Shown piece after piece: positions 7,976 to 17,124 of a stretch of DNA of 64,000 bases. Numbering within the stretch: the first letter of the stretch is position 1; every line of letters starts with the position of its first letter. The position numbers were made by a program, and so were the translations under genes. The DNA comes from Thalassotalea hakodatensis (GTDB taxonomy: Bacteria; Pseudomonadota; Gammaproteobacteria; Enterobacterales; Alteromonadaceae), in NCBI RefSeq assembly GCF_030295995.1, contig NZ_AP027365.1, forward strand, positions 2,574,066 to 2,638,065. The letters run 5' to 3'. Under the pieces are notes generated by a model. It worked only from the letters and a program-made list of their open reading frames with translations, was not told where the DNA came from and did not search any database.

Positions 7976-9252
7976 CTGACGAATCCCCAAAAAATGACAG
8001 GCACAACATTTTATGATCTTATTAGTTCGTCAAAACAAAAATAAGAGTAAAATGCTATGCCTGAATCCTTACTTTGCCATAACTTCTTTGATAAGTCCTT
8101 ATCGAATTTCAATCAAGCGAGAATGAAGACACTTAAAGCATGCTCTGAAGCACTTATAGCGTCTGATAGATTAACCTTAACAAGTTTGGGGCGTTACTTA
8201 GCTGGGCGTGCGAACATTAAGCATAAAATAAAAAGGGTTGCTCGTTTTCTTAATAACGAGCATTTGTTTAACCAACAAGTTGAAATATACGCTTCGTTGG
8301 CCAAGCCAATCATTAGCAACTTGCCTTGTTTAGCCATTGCAGTGGACTGGAGTGGTTGTTGCCGTTCAGATTACCACCTGCTTAGAGCGAGTTTACTCGT
8401 TGATGGTCGTTCTTTAGTGCTTTACAACATGGTTGTTGAATTAAAAGATTTTGATACGCCAGAAACCAATGCCAGATTTTTAGACAACCTCCTTCAAGTT
8501 ATTGGTGAACACCGGTCCGTTTATATTTTGTCAGATGGTGGTTTTCTTACTCCTTGGTATACTAAAGTCCGTTCATTAGGATGGCACTTTATTGGCCGTC
8601 TCAGAGGCACGATGACATGTAAGTTAGAAGGTAAAAATACTTGGGAAAAACTCCCTGCCTTTCATCAGGGAGCGAGCTGTCAACCAACTCGACTTGGCAA
8701 AGCGAGGGTTACTCAACACAGTCCAACAGCATGTGATGCATTTCTCCATTTGTACAAAGGAAAATACAAAGGACGAAAAGGGAATAGCCGTTTTACTAAA
8801 GATACTCGCATGTATCGACGGCATGCTCATGAGCCATGGTTACTCGCAACATCAGATAATACACTCACTAGTGATCAAGTAATTAAGTTGTACAGTAAAA
8901 GGATGCAAATTGAGCAAAACTTTCGCGATGACAAAAGCCAACAATATGGCTTTTCGTGGCGGTTTAGTAAAACACAAGGCGTAAGGCGAATGAGTGCCTT
9001 GTGCTTAATTGCATGTTTAGCCAGTCTATTACTTTGGTTTGTTGGCTTTGAAGCGGAGCAGCGCAATTGGCAAATAATGTTTCAGGCTAATACGATAAAA
9101 CACCGCAGAGTTCTATCGTTTCTTACATTGGCGAAGCAAGTAATTCGGCATAGACTCCACAAAATTAAAAATCACTATCTACAGAAAAGTCGAGAAAACT
9201 TTTTAGCTTATTATCAAATATGTTCAGTTATATAAAAATGGGGATCCGTCAG
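7976..9252 (+). mobile_element. IS4-family insertion sequence
   Basis: The inverted ends CTGACGAATCCCCA (left) and, read inward from the right, CTGACGGATCCCCA bound a single transposase gene. Length 1277 bp. The ends resemble the CTGA...ATCCCC ends of the IS10-like branch of the IS4 family, which make 9-bp target duplications. Confidence 0.88.
8057..9235 (+). CDS. IS4-family transposase
   Basis: 392 residues. DDE motifs of the IS4 family are visible: the first Asp in AIAVDWSGC (about residue 95), the second in VYILSDGGF (about 160), and the Y-x(2)-R-x(3)-E signature YSKRMQIEQNFRD (about 278-290) with the catalytic Glu. A hydrophobic C-terminal stretch (ALCLIACLASLLLW) is usual for the IS10-like branch. 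No frameshift or stop is seen, so it may be functional. Confidence 0.93.
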   Translation: MPESLLCHNFFDKSLSNFNQARMKTLKACSEALIASDRLTLTSLGRYLAGRANIKHKIKRVARFLNNEHLFNQQVEIYASLAKPIISNLPCLAIAVDWSGCCRSDYHLLRASLLVDGRSLVLYNMVVELKDFDTPETNARFLDNLLQVIGEHRSVYILSDGGFLTPWYTKVRSLGWHFIGRLRGTMTCKLEGKNTWEKLPAFHQGASCQPTRLGKARVTQHSPTACDAFLHLYKGKYKGRKGNSRFTKDTRMYRRHAHEPWLLATSDNTLTSDQVIKLYSKRMQIEQNFRDDKSQQYGFSWRFSKTQGVRRMSALCLIACLASLLLWFVGFEAEQRNWQIMFQANTIKHRRVLSFLTLAKQVIRHRLHKIKNHYLQKSRENFLAYYQICSVI

Positions 9253-9539
9253 CCCTTCGGGCAGCACCTATTTGGCATTTCTACTATGTTATCGCTTGGT
9301 TTGAGTAGAATAACTACACGGCACAAGCGCTGCCTTGTCTAAATACCCATAAACTGCTGCAAAAATAAACGCGAAAGATCAACCCCCCCTATAAAGTTCT
9401 TTTAATGATCGCCAATTCAACATCTGTTAAATGCGCTTTTGAACACTTTACTATACTTAAAACTCGATTATTAAAAACACCGTTCCAGCCTGAACAACCC
9501 TTATAAAGTAAAATTCGATAACGATGTTAAATATAATAG

Positions 9540-10601
9540 TTAATTTACGCCAAGGGTGCATTCACAAACAGACATTTCCCCCATAACAGTCGTCCACCAT
9601 TGACCGTCCCATGTAGAACTGAATTTATCGCACGTTGGTGGGCATTTTTTGGGTGCGTCAACTGCATTATTCCATATAGGGCCAGATTCAGCGGTAAACT
9701 TAACAGGAATGTTGAAAACAGTTAGTGCTGCTGTTGGGTTTTCAATTTCTACCGCTTTACCTGTTGGACCAGCATAACCACTTGTACCGCAGTATAACGA
9801 AGGTAGATATTTACCGTAATCTCGGGTTCCAAGTCCGTTGGCTCCAACAACATTAGCCGACGAAAGAAAAACGGCCGCCTGTGAAGCATAGTCTGCCGCA
9901 TTAAACCCTGCCTTGCCACAGTCGCTTTCATTACCCGCAGCAATCCCCCATGGCACAATAACAAATTCTGGTTCAAGCGTTTTCAACGCCTTTATCGCTG
10001 TTCCTGGGTTGTATTCACTAGGAATATAAGCATCCGCACAAACTAAAAGAGCAGTTTTACCAAAAGGCGTTTGAACTGTGCTAACGTCAGAAATAGGACC
10101 TTCACTATAATTACACTGTTCTTGATTTAAGATTCTTTTGCAATCTTCAGGGTTAAAAGCGTTTTTAAGTACATTATTTTTACGATGATGTATTACAAGC
10201 TCTCCTTGGGGATTAATTAAAATGCCTGAGTCATACGCATAATAGGCATTTGGAAGCGCCCCAGCTCCTGCTTTAGGCCCTTTTTCAGCCAACCCCGCAG
10301 CTATCCATATATTCTCGCTAACGGCAATTTCTGCAAACTGATCACTAAAGGCTCCGGGTATCGGCTCAGCTTTGGTAAATACGTCAGGATTTAACCAACC
10401 GAATACAGAACTTTCTGGGAATATAACTAATTCAGCACCTTCATTTTTTGCCTGAATCACTAAAGATTTCATTTTTTCAAAGTCACCAACATCAGTGGAC
10501 TTTAACTGTACAACAGCTACGTGAGATAAAGCCTGTTCAGCATTAACGTAAATGGTAATACTAAAGAGCAAGGCGACTTGTATCATTTGACTAATTTTCA
10601 T
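9540..10601 (-). CDS. exported carbon-nitrogen hydrolase (nitrilase superfamily)
   Basis: 353 residues with a cleavable signal peptide (about residues 1-21, ending VNA). The Glu-Lys-Cys triad of the nitrilase superfamily is complete: E63 in VIFPES, K141 in HHRKNN, C188 in LLVCAD. The C-terminal 60 residues are Cys-rich (CGKAG, CGTSG, KKCPPTCDKF, CEC), fitting an oxidising periplasmic or extracellular location. This resembles the exported vanin/biotinidase-like layout more than cytosolic amidases. The substrate is unknown. It is first of a series of separate minus-strand genes for exported proteins. Confidence 0.85.
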   Translation of the reverse strand: MKISQMIQVALLFSITIYVNAEQALSHVAVVQLKSTDVGDFEKMKSLVIQAKNEGAELVIFPESSVFGWLNPDVFTKAEPIPGAFSDQFAEIAVSENIWIAAGLAEKGPKAGAGALPNAYYAYDSGILINPQGELVIHHRKNNVLKNAFNPEDCKRILNQEQCNYSEGPISDVSTVQTPFGKTALLVCADAYIPSEYNPGTAIKALKTLEPEFVIVPWGIAAGNESDCGKAGFNAADYASQAAVFLSSANVVGANGLGTRDYGKYLPSLYCGTSGYAGPTGKAVEIENPTAALTVFNIPVKFTAESGPIWNNAVDAPKKCPPTCDKFSSTWDGQWWTTVMGEMSVCECTLGVN

Positions 10602-11272
10602 AACAACTCCTATAATTTAATTGAAAATGTGACAAACCTAACACCACAATGAGTAACGCATAACATATGCAGTTGGCTAAAATTGTGAGAAATTAACAAA
10701 ATGCCAACAGTTTTTCTCCTTTTTAAATGGCTTACATAAGGGAATTAATCCAACAAAAAATTAATTGGACTTTCAAAGTTAATGACTATTTTTACTTGTT
10801 CTGAAGGCATAGCCAACACAACAAGAAATACGAAAAACAAGGATGTGGAATAAAAACTAATTAGAGGGGCTCTAGTAAGAGTCATGTCGCTTCCTTGCGA
10901 AGTAAAATTGCAATGCCTTTAGCATAGTTCAAAATTGCATTTTTACTATCAAACTAACAAAGGTTTAGTAACTTTATTTGGTAGGCTTTGGTGGATTACC
11001 TATCTAATACTTAGCAATGTAGGTCAAATCAGCACGTTGTAAAACAAAGCCTCCTTTATTTATGCGAACATACGAATAATTGCGGGTAACTCTCAAGGTT
11101 GTCACATGCAACTTACGACTCACCAAAAACTGCTCTATTGCTTATATTTAAAAGTTGATTTTGATTATAAGCGCTAAGTAACCTGAGCTCGGGATAAGTA
11201 AAAACGTAACATAAAGTGAAAAACACTAAAGATAGTAAGTTAACAACAATACTATAATCTTGTATTTGGCTT
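10602..11272. other. gene-free stretch upstream of the nitrilase gene
   Basis: No credible ORF. It holds the promoter region of the nitrilase gene, an attC-like remnant (10652-10733), a partial palindrome near 10869-10880, and a lone copy of the AACCTGAGCTCGGGATAAG end sequence (11180-11198). That sequence resembles the terminal repeat of the nested element at 50692-50884. Confidence 0.5.
10652..10733 (-). repeat. degenerate attC-like site
   Basis: TAACGCATAACATATGC leads into GTTGGCTAAAAT (10672-10683), which pairs with ATGCCAACAG about 20 bases later. The same GTTGGCTAAAAT arm starts the loops of the better attC sites at 19877 and 21810. The outer core site on the right is not preserved, so this is a remnant at best. 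Confidence 0.35.
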
Positions 11273-11812
11273 TTAGTTGGTGATTTGTGTGAAATAATTA
11301 TCTAATGAAATAGAAGAGTGCCTTGTTTCAGGCGTTTCGCCAAGATTTGAACCTGAATTTTGACCAAAATATAATTTTTCACTATCCATATAAATTAACG
11401 TATAGTTTGTAGGCAAGTCTCGATTATCTGAATTATAAATAAAGGTTTCATTTAAACCATTTGCTTCGATGCTTTCATCAGTAATCACTTTGCCTGTTAC
11501 TTTAAATGTTGAGACATCTAAAGCATCAAACATCATTACCTCACATGCTTTATCAGTGGGGTGGAAGAATTCTGTTCGGTAAGTAGCTTTGAGTGAAGAG
11601 TCTATCGTTAACTTAATTGTTATGTTCCATAATTCCTTTGTGTTGTCAGTCGGAATTTTACTGTAAAGAGAACATTCGCTTTTCCAGGTAGTATTAGTTA
11701 ATGTTGTTTTAACATCACTTTTTGATGTGTTAGATGTGCCTTGTTCAGACCCACCACAAGAAAATAACATCGCTGAACAAAAAGCAGTAATCAATATTGT
11801 TCTATTTTTCAT
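11273..11812 (-). CDS. lipoprotein, function unknown
   Basis: 179 residues from ATG 11812, chosen because it gives a normal lipoprotein signal (MKNRTILITAFCSAMLFSC, lipobox LFSC-G). A longer frame begins at 11869. A low-complexity Ser/Thr/Gly linker follows the Cys, then a compact beta-rich domain of about 140 residues with two more Cys. No family recognised. It stands alone on the minus strand among other genes for exported proteins. Confidence 0.75.
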   Translation of the reverse strand: MKNRTILITAFCSAMLFSCGGSEQGTSNTSKSDVKTTLTNTTWKSECSLYSKIPTDNTKELWNITIKLTIDSSLKATYRTEFFHPTDKACEVMMFDALDVSTFKVTGKVITDESIEANGLNETFIYNSDNRDLPTNYTLIYMDSEKLYFGQNSGSNLGETPETRHSSISLDNYFTQITN

Positions 11813-12301
11813 TTGCACTCCATGCCTAGATAAATCTAATACCGCGTCAAACGGCAATAATACTTGCAAGCATTAAAGACGTAATAGTGTCTAGCAAACA
11901 AATAACAACCAACATCACCATTGCTGTCCGTTTTTCCGCTTATCAATAAAGTAAGCAACATCGATATGCCATGATTTAGTTTTTTTAAAATTATTAATTT
12001 TTTTGATGACGGTAAACGATGAAAATCAACGTTTATACTTCACTCTACTTAGAACACTAATGTAATTTAAAGGTGTTTACAAATCAACATACGCCACATC
12101 GGTGTTAAAGTGTAGTTATTAAAAATAGGCGAATAATTGCTTACTGAATACAATAAAGTAATCATGAACAGCCTCAAGCGTCATTTAATGGTTTGACATT
12201 GAAGTGTTATGAGAAATTAAGCCAAACAAACGTAATTGAGATCTATACTAAACAATTAGGGTTACTCATGCATTTTTATCTTTCAACGTTGAATACAGGC
12301 T
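11813..12301. other. gene-free stretch
   Basis: I see no ORF, no clear hairpin terminator and no convincing attC site in these 489 bases, only the promoter region of the downstream lipoprotein gene and AT-rich sequence. Confidence 0.4.
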
Positions 12302-13492
12302 TTACTCGATGGAAATGAGATGTTTTTTTACTAACTTAACAGACCCACCTTTCCAAGTTAATTCTATTGTTTGACCTTCCAAAGCTTCCATTGCTCTATG
12401 TAAACCCTCTTTTGTAAACTCTACCTCAATATTATTAATTGATTTTAACGCTAAACCAGCTTGAAGCCCAGCAGCTTTCGCAGGTGAATTTTCCCATACT
12501 GCACCGATAGAAATATTGTTATCAAAAGCCAAAGAAAATCCAAAAGATGATTTTGCAAGTACTCCATCAGAATACTCTTTAAAGTACGCCTTTTCAGAGC
12601 GTGAATCTAAAGTAACAATATAATTTTCGAGAATTCTAGCACCAATCAGGCTTGGTGATAACTTTCTCCTTTTAGCAACAACACGGCCCAGTTCAAGTTT
12701 ATCAATGACTAGATTTTTCAACTCTGCTTGCAGTAGTTCAGTGTTTGCCGCTTGTCCGCCCAGAGATGCACCAGGCGAGCCATAACCAGAGACTGTTTTA
12801 CCGATACCATTCGCCTTTTTAGCCCCGTTAAAGTCGGCAAAAGAGATAGCAAAAAATGTTGGAGATCCTGTATCAAACATTGCTTTACTTCGGGCTTTTT
12901 TTGCAAATGATACATCGAGTATTGGCATATATGGGTAGCCAAATTGATATAATTTCAATTGCTTTGAACCTTTAATATAGTCTAGGTCTTGCAAGTTTGT
13001 ATTGAAACGAAGAACAGCGTTTTTTAAGTCTAATTGCCAAACACCAAGAGGCAGTAAATCTGAGCCTAATACCCCATCACCTATAAACTCTTTAGTTACT
13101 ATAGAAGATGAAAAGTTTGCCGCCATCATTGGTATTTTTTGAATAACAACCTCTCCTATTTTTAGGTTCGCCTGTACAATTTCCGTTTCGATGATAGCGC
13201 CATGAGCATCAATGCCTTTATTGGTATCAACAGTTTTTAGTCCCAGCTCTTCAACGAGTGCACTATCAATCATGGAGGGCGATCCTGTATCAAAAACAAA
13301 CCGTCGAGGTTTGCCGCCTATCTCTATTTCGACATACATTTTCGTACCAATTACTTTGATAGGTATTTCAAATGAAGCTGGGGAACTTTCTATAAAAGGC
13401 CCTTCACTAACCCAGCTTGGTGGCGTTTGTTTTGCCATTACAATATTTGCAAAAAAAGTAAGTCCTAGTATCACTATGATAATATTTTTCAT
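12302..13492 (-). CDS. exported retropepsin-like aspartyl protease with PDZ domain
   Basis: 396 residues with a signal peptide (about 1-20, ending VMA). Two pepsin-like lobes each carry a catalytic motif: FDTGSPSM (Asp 68) and FDTGSPTF (Asp 207), with matching hydrophobic-hydrophobic-Gly segments VLGSDLL and LIGARIL. A PDZ domain follows (about 310-390, with SIGAVWENSPAKAAGLQAGLALKSIN split by its ligand loop). Known of the family: bacterial clan AA proteases with C-terminal PDZ act in the periplasm. Here both lobes are in one chain, unlike dimeric retropepsins. Substrate unknown. It is a stand-alone gene on the minus strand. Confidence 0.85.
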   Translation of the reverse strand: MKNIIIVILGLTFFANIVMAKQTPPSWVSEGPFIESSPASFEIPIKVIGTKMYVEIEIGGKPRRFVFDTGSPSMIDSALVEELGLKTVDTNKGIDAHGAIIETEIVQANLKIGEVVIQKIPMMAANFSSSIVTKEFIGDGVLGSDLLPLGVWQLDLKNAVLRFNTNLQDLDYIKGSKQLKLYQFGYPYMPILDVSFAKKARSKAMFDTGSPTFFAISFADFNGAKKANGIGKTVSGYGSPGASLGGQAANTELLQAELKNLVIDKLELGRVVAKRRKLSPSLIGARILENYIVTLDSRSEKAYFKEYSDGVLAKSSFGFSLAFDNNISIGAVWENSPAKAAGLQAGLALKSINNIEVEFTKEGLHRAMEALEGQTIELTWKGGSVKLVKKHLISIE

Positions 13493-13577
13493 CTGAGCAC
13501 CTTTATTTATAATAATTGTAAAGATAACCTATGATTTAGAGTAAATTTAAAGTAAGCGAATACATTGAATTAAAAAC

Positions 13578-13650
13578 TAAAAGCCAACTAAACACCTTCC
13601 TACTTAAACGTTAAGATTTACCAATAAAATACCGTTTAAGTAGCAAAAGT
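13578..13650. repeat. imperfect inverted repeat, attC-like or terminator
   Basis: CTACTTAAACG (13600-13610) and CGTTTAAGTAG (13633-13643) form a perfect 11-bp stem, and AACAC/GTGTT arms lie outside it. AAAAGCCAACT just upstream matches an arm of the attC sites near 19.9 and 21.8 kb. No T-run follows on either strand, which argues against a simple terminator. The core sites are poor matches. Confidence 0.35.
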
Positions 13651-13698
13651 GTTAAAAAATCCGTATTTGCTTGTATTCTTATGCAAAAAGTGCAATTT

Positions 13699-14478
13699 CT
13701 ATAAGCCACCATTTGAATAAGCTTTTACTTCGTTATCAGAAAATGCACGTGAATAAATCTGAAGTTCATCAATAACGCCTTCAAATTGAAGATCTTGATG
13801 GCTTTGTTCTCCAGTGCGAGTACCACCAATTACGCATGCATTAACTGCCACCAATTCACTTGGTGACCATGCTTTTTTATATGTTCCCTCCATTTGAACA
13901 CCGTCTATGAAGATTTTGATATTTTCTTTGTTTAGTATATCGCCTTTGTTTGCAGACAATATAGCCACAACACTATGCCATTTTCCTTTAACGACAGCCT
14001 CAACGTTTTTAGGCGTTGTAAAGCCTTGTCCTTGCGTATCAGCAAGTTTATATTTATTACTCTTTGTGATCCAAAGCACGAACAGATCGTTACAAGCGAA
14101 GATATGTTGGTGTAAGTTCGGCGTTGATATTTTTAGTTTAGCCGCAACGGTTATCGGGCCAGTTAAATTAAACGTTGAGCTATTAGGAATAATGGCAACA
14201 TCTTCTTTTTCGCTGAAGGCTAGTGCTTTTCCAAAAAGCCCTGTAGTACTGTGTATTTTAGTCAGCTTAGCGTGATTACCAAGAGGACTAAAATCGCGTA
14301 AAAGCCCATCACTGGTATAAGATTCAAAATCATAAGCAGCTATGAGACCATTAGTTGATATAGCTTTCGAGCCTGTGGGAAGTTCCTTAGTGGTACCGCT
14401 GTAACCTTCTCTTTCATTGGCTGATAACGACACATTAAAGCCAATAGAGAACATGAGTACTATGATCAGTTTGTTCAT
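13699..14478 (-). CDS. exported LamG/concanavalin A-like domain protein
   Basis: 259 residues with a signal peptide (about 1-20, ending SLSA). After a 25-residue linker the rest is one LamG-like jelly-roll: GLIAAYDFESYTSDG at the start of the domain, ILIPNSS-like strand, KWHSVVAIL in the middle, IKIFIDGVQ, and the typical closing FEGVIDELQIYSRAFSDNEV. Such domains bind glycans or proteins, and no catalytic domain is attached. Function unknown. It stands alone on the minus strand, downstream of the methyltransferase-like gene. Confidence 0.82.
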   Translation of the reverse strand: MNKLIIVLMFSIGFNVSLSANEREGYSGTTKELPTGSKAISTNGLIAAYDFESYTSDGLLRDFSPLGNHAKLTKIHSTTGLFGKALAFSEKEDVAIIPNSSTFNLTGPITVAAKLKISTPNLHQHIFACNDLFVLWITKSNKYKLADTQGQGFTTPKNVEAVVKGKWHSVVAILSANKGDILNKENIKIFIDGVQMEGTYKKAWSPSELVAVNACVIGGTRTGEQSHQDLQFEGVIDELQIYSRAFSDNEVKAYSNGGL

Positions 14479-14553
14479 TAGTTTTTCCTTTTTATTATTA
14501 TTTATACTATTCTTGATTTTTATTGATTATTTCAACACATCATTTTAGTTTGC

Positions 14554-14697
14554 AATTAACGCCTGCTTGAAGGCCGATAATCAACGAACTTAGATTGTTA
14601 ACGGTAACGAAAATTACCGGCTCTAAATTGATCGAAAACGTTCAACGCAACCTAAAAAACTTCTTCGGTACTAAACAATTTCAGCGCCTAGTTAGGC
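14554..14697 (-). repeat. candidate attC site (low confidence)
   Basis: The left edge AATTAACGCCTGCTTGAAGGC and right edge CGCCTAGTTAGGC have the core-site layout of the attC sites at 21461 and 21810 (TAACGC... and ...GTTAG on the plus strand). A CGGTAA/TTACCG hairpin (14602-14619) sits in the middle. The long arms do not pair well. It lies exactly where a cassette site would be expected, after the stop of the methyltransferase-like gene and just before the LamG gene. The surrounding 310 bases hold nothing else. Confidence 0.3.
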
Positions 14698-14788
14698 AGA
14701 GCTAGTAAGCAAAGTAAAACTAAGTCTTACTTTGAGCACATCGATTTAACATAGGTCAGAACAGGTGATAAAAAGCGAATTCATCCAT

Positions 14789-15631
14789 TTATTGAGGTAT
14801 TTTAATAAATTTCAACGTCATCCGATCCGACTCACCTATTGCTTCATATTTCTCTTGATCTTTTTCACCCAAGCGAAGTCGCGGCGGTAACGTCCAAACA
14901 CCGTTTTCATAGTTTTTTGTATCTTTTGGGTTTGAATTCATTTCTGAGCTAGCAACTAATGTAAACCCAAACGACTCAACTACATTGATAAGGTCAGATT
15001 GCTTCCAACGTCCCAGTTTTGCTGCAGCCTGTCGGTCACCTGCAAAATCTTCATCTGCTCTGTGTTGTACAATCGCTAAAATACCGCCGTCTTTTAATAT
15101 CTGCCACGACTGTTTCAAACCAACATCTACCCGACCCTGATTTTGCCAGTTATGCATGGTACGAGCGATAAAAACGACATCTAAGGAACCAGCTTCAACG
15201 GGTAATCCCTCAGTAGCAGGTAACCAAGTTCCAACTGCATTTGAACCATAAAGTTCAGGCGCATCTTTAATATCTTGTGCATATTTGGCAAGCTCATTTG
15301 CCCAGTCAGGAGATTTTCTATAGTAATCAGGATTGTGTTCTAGGCCAACATAACGCCCCTTGTCTTTAAGCAGCGGCGCAAGTATATGTGTATACCAAAA
15401 ACGCCCAGGTGCTACTTCACCAACAGACGATTTTTCATTGATATCAAAAAAACGCAGTACTTGTTCTGGGTGACGATATTGATCACGTTTAATTTCCTCA
15501 ACCGTTCTATGTGGATTTTTATGAACTGCATGCCAAATTGCGTCTTTGTCATTAGTGTTAGCAAACACGTTTGTTATATTCATGATAAATAATACAAATA
15601 CTGGTCTAACTAAAGATCTGAATGTAAACAT
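14789..15631 (-). CDS. SAM-dependent methyltransferase-like protein with signal peptide
   Basis: 280 residues. The N-terminus (MFTFRSLVRPVFVLFIMNITNVFAN) reads as a signal peptide. The domain keeps a class I methyltransferase layout: SVGEVAPGRFWYTHILAPLL as motif I, VGLEHNPDYY as motif II, LDVVFIARTMHNW as motif IV, and a LKDGGILAIVQHR strand. It resembles the predicted-methyltransferase group COG4798, whose members are often exported. How SAM would be available outside the cytoplasm is unclear, so the fold may serve another role. Confidence 0.8.
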   Translation of the reverse strand: MFTFRSLVRPVFVLFIMNITNVFANTNDKDAIWHAVHKNPHRTVEEIKRDQYRHPEQVLRFFDINEKSSVGEVAPGRFWYTHILAPLLKDKGRYVGLEHNPDYYRKSPDWANELAKYAQDIKDAPELYGSNAVGTWLPATEGLPVEAGSLDVVFIARTMHNWQNQGRVDVGLKQSWQILKDGGILAIVQHRADEDFAGDRQAAAKLGRWKQSDLINVVESFGFTLVASSEMNSNPKDTKNYENGVWTLPPRLRLGEKDQEKYEAIGESDRMTLKFIKIPQ

Positions 15632-16296
15632 TTCCCAATTTCCTTCTATTAGGTCTGAATTATTGTTTAAGTCAAACAGCGTTTAAAATATCCTATAAAC
15701 ACACAGTATCTTGGCGTTTTTCAAAAAAATGTGACAACTATTTATAGTCAGTATTTAGTCACTGATTATTAGGTGTAAGATACGTGAACAAAACAAAAGC
15801 GGGTAAACATAAATTGTAAAGAAAAATGTAAACACAACCACTATAACTATCCAATTGTAGAGAAAGTAGTGCTTTAAAGAGGGAAAAACAAAAACAGCAG
15901 GTAACGAATACGCTCGATGTTTTGCGTGACAATAATGTCAGCAATACAATCAATTCCTGTATTTAAAGCACTATTTTAGCCGACTTTTAATGTCAGAAAT
16001 TATACACAATCGCAATAACCACGTTCATAAAAAAAGGTGCTCATGATCTTAGATAAAATGATGAGGCCTATAAGATTTGCTCACGTCGTAAGACCTGTTC
16101 CAGTAAACTTTATAGAGTCAAAGAACCTTACTGCTATAAAGTGCGGTAATATCTCAAGGGTCTCTGATTGTCTCTAGACAATTAATGACAAATATCATAT
16201 TCAATTGATGACAACCTTCAATTCCCCATACCTTTCATAATCGACATAATAATTATCAACAAAAAGCAATTCCCTTATAAATCAAAGGGATCATTT
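15632..16296. other. gene-free stretch
   Basis: No convincing ORF. The 64-codon minus-strand frame at 15759-15953 has no ribosome site or recognisable feature. The first part is the promoter region of the methyltransferase-like gene. The rest is AT-rich, with short imperfect repeats (ATTGATGACAA/ATTAATGACAA near 16180-16220). Confidence 0.4.
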
Positions 16297-16470
16297 ATGG
16301 CTGCTAATAGTGCAATTATTAACAATCTCACGACAAATAAACTTGCGATAAATATTCAAGCTGAAAGCAATCAACCGACAAAAGCTCCAACTGTCGCGTC
16401 AATTCGAAACGTTTGTAAGAGCTTTGATGATACTCTCCTTGTTAGGCTACTATTTGCTCATAACCAATAG
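16297..16470 (+). CDS. possible small protein of 57 residues
   Basis: ATG 16297 is preceded by AAAGGGATC, a fair ribosome site, and the frame MAANSAIINNLTTNKLAIN... runs 57 residues to TAG 16470. It overlaps the 3' end of the convergent small membrane-protein gene by 21 bases. Composition is polar with no membrane helix and no family recognised. It could be chance. Confidence 0.3.
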   Translation: MAANSAIINNLTTNKLAINIQAESNQPTKAPTVASIRNVCKSFDDTLLVRLLFAHNQ

Positions 16471-16692
16471 ACCTTGGAATTTAGGTTCAAGTTTATTTTC
16501 TATTTTTGCCACACGCTCTTCAATTTTAGTAGTTGAAGAATTAACTTTGTTTAACTGGGTATTTAAAGTAGAGATTTGGCTAGTTAGTTTTTTATTTTGA
16601 TCTGATATTTGATTATTGGTATGAACTAATGAAGCTAAAATTACTAATAAAATAGCAATTACGATTGATTGGAAGTTGAAAATTTTATTCAT
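16450..16692 (-). CDS. small membrane-anchored coiled-coil protein
   Basis: 80 residues. An N-terminal hydrophobic helix (about 7-25, QSIVIAILLVILASLVH) is followed by a Gln/Asn/Lys-rich heptad pattern (about 28-70, with LTSQISTLNTQLNKV) typical of a short coiled coil. No family is recognised, and such genes are common as small inner-membrane proteins. It lies between accessory DNA and IS debris on the same strand as its neighbours. Confidence 0.5.
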   Translation of the reverse strand: MNKIFNFQSIVIAILLVILASLVHTNNQISDQNKKLTSQISTLNTQLNKVNSSTTKIEERVAKIENKLEPKFQGLLVMSK

Positions 16693-16810
16693 GGTATATC
16701 CCTAATTAAAAAATTTAATCCATTTACATAGTCGTGATTATACAAAAATAGTTTAAATATGGTGTAAACTTATTTAGTAACTGGTATTACCCATAAAAAG
16801 TAGACACTGG

Positions 16811-17124
16811 TTATGCGCCAATGCGCTCAAATTCAGAAGGACTGACATAGCCCAACGCTGAATGCCTACGTAAACGGTTATAAAAAAACCTCAATGTATT
16901 TAAATATACCCAATTTAGCTTCATCAATCGAGCGATATTGCTCAGCGTAAACTAGCTCTACTTTCAAACGACTATAGAAAGATTCCATCACTGCATTATC
17001 CCAACAATTGCCTCGGCGGCTCATACTGACTACGCCACCTTTGCTGCGAATTAACTCTTGGTATTTCACCGCACGATATTGTACGCCTCTATCGGAATGA
17101 ATGATTAGCCTTGGTGCTATGTCC
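16811..17124 (-). pseudogene. IS3-family transposase remnant, truncated and frameshifted
   Basis: The minus strand encodes the C-terminal third of an IS3-family OrfB: IIHSDRGVQYRAVKYQELI, then SMSRRGNCWDNAVMESF with the catalytic Glu, and after a frameshift NRLRRHSALGYVSPSEFERIGA to a stop at 16811-16813. The shift falls in a run of seven T (around 16886-16892). The N-terminal two thirds are missing, cut at about 17124 exactly where the neighbouring small gene ends. It is not functional. Confidence 0.85.

Larger units (their letters stand above)
7929..9385. repeat. MITE of the TGTTGATCTTTCG family, split by an IS4 element
   Basis: The left part (about 7929-7975) and right part (9253 to about 9385) together match the intact copy at 46920-47099 read in reverse: CTAGGGTC... 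at the left, and GCACCTATTTGGCATTTCTA... through CGAAAGATCAAC at the right. The 1277-bp IS4 element lies between the halves. The 9-bp target-site sequences differ: CCCAAAGGG at left and CCCTTCGGG at right. Confidence 0.7.

Noticed and set aside
11180-11198. A second full copy of the nested MITE of 50692-50884
   Set aside because: Only one end sequence is shared; no opposite end found within 300 bases.
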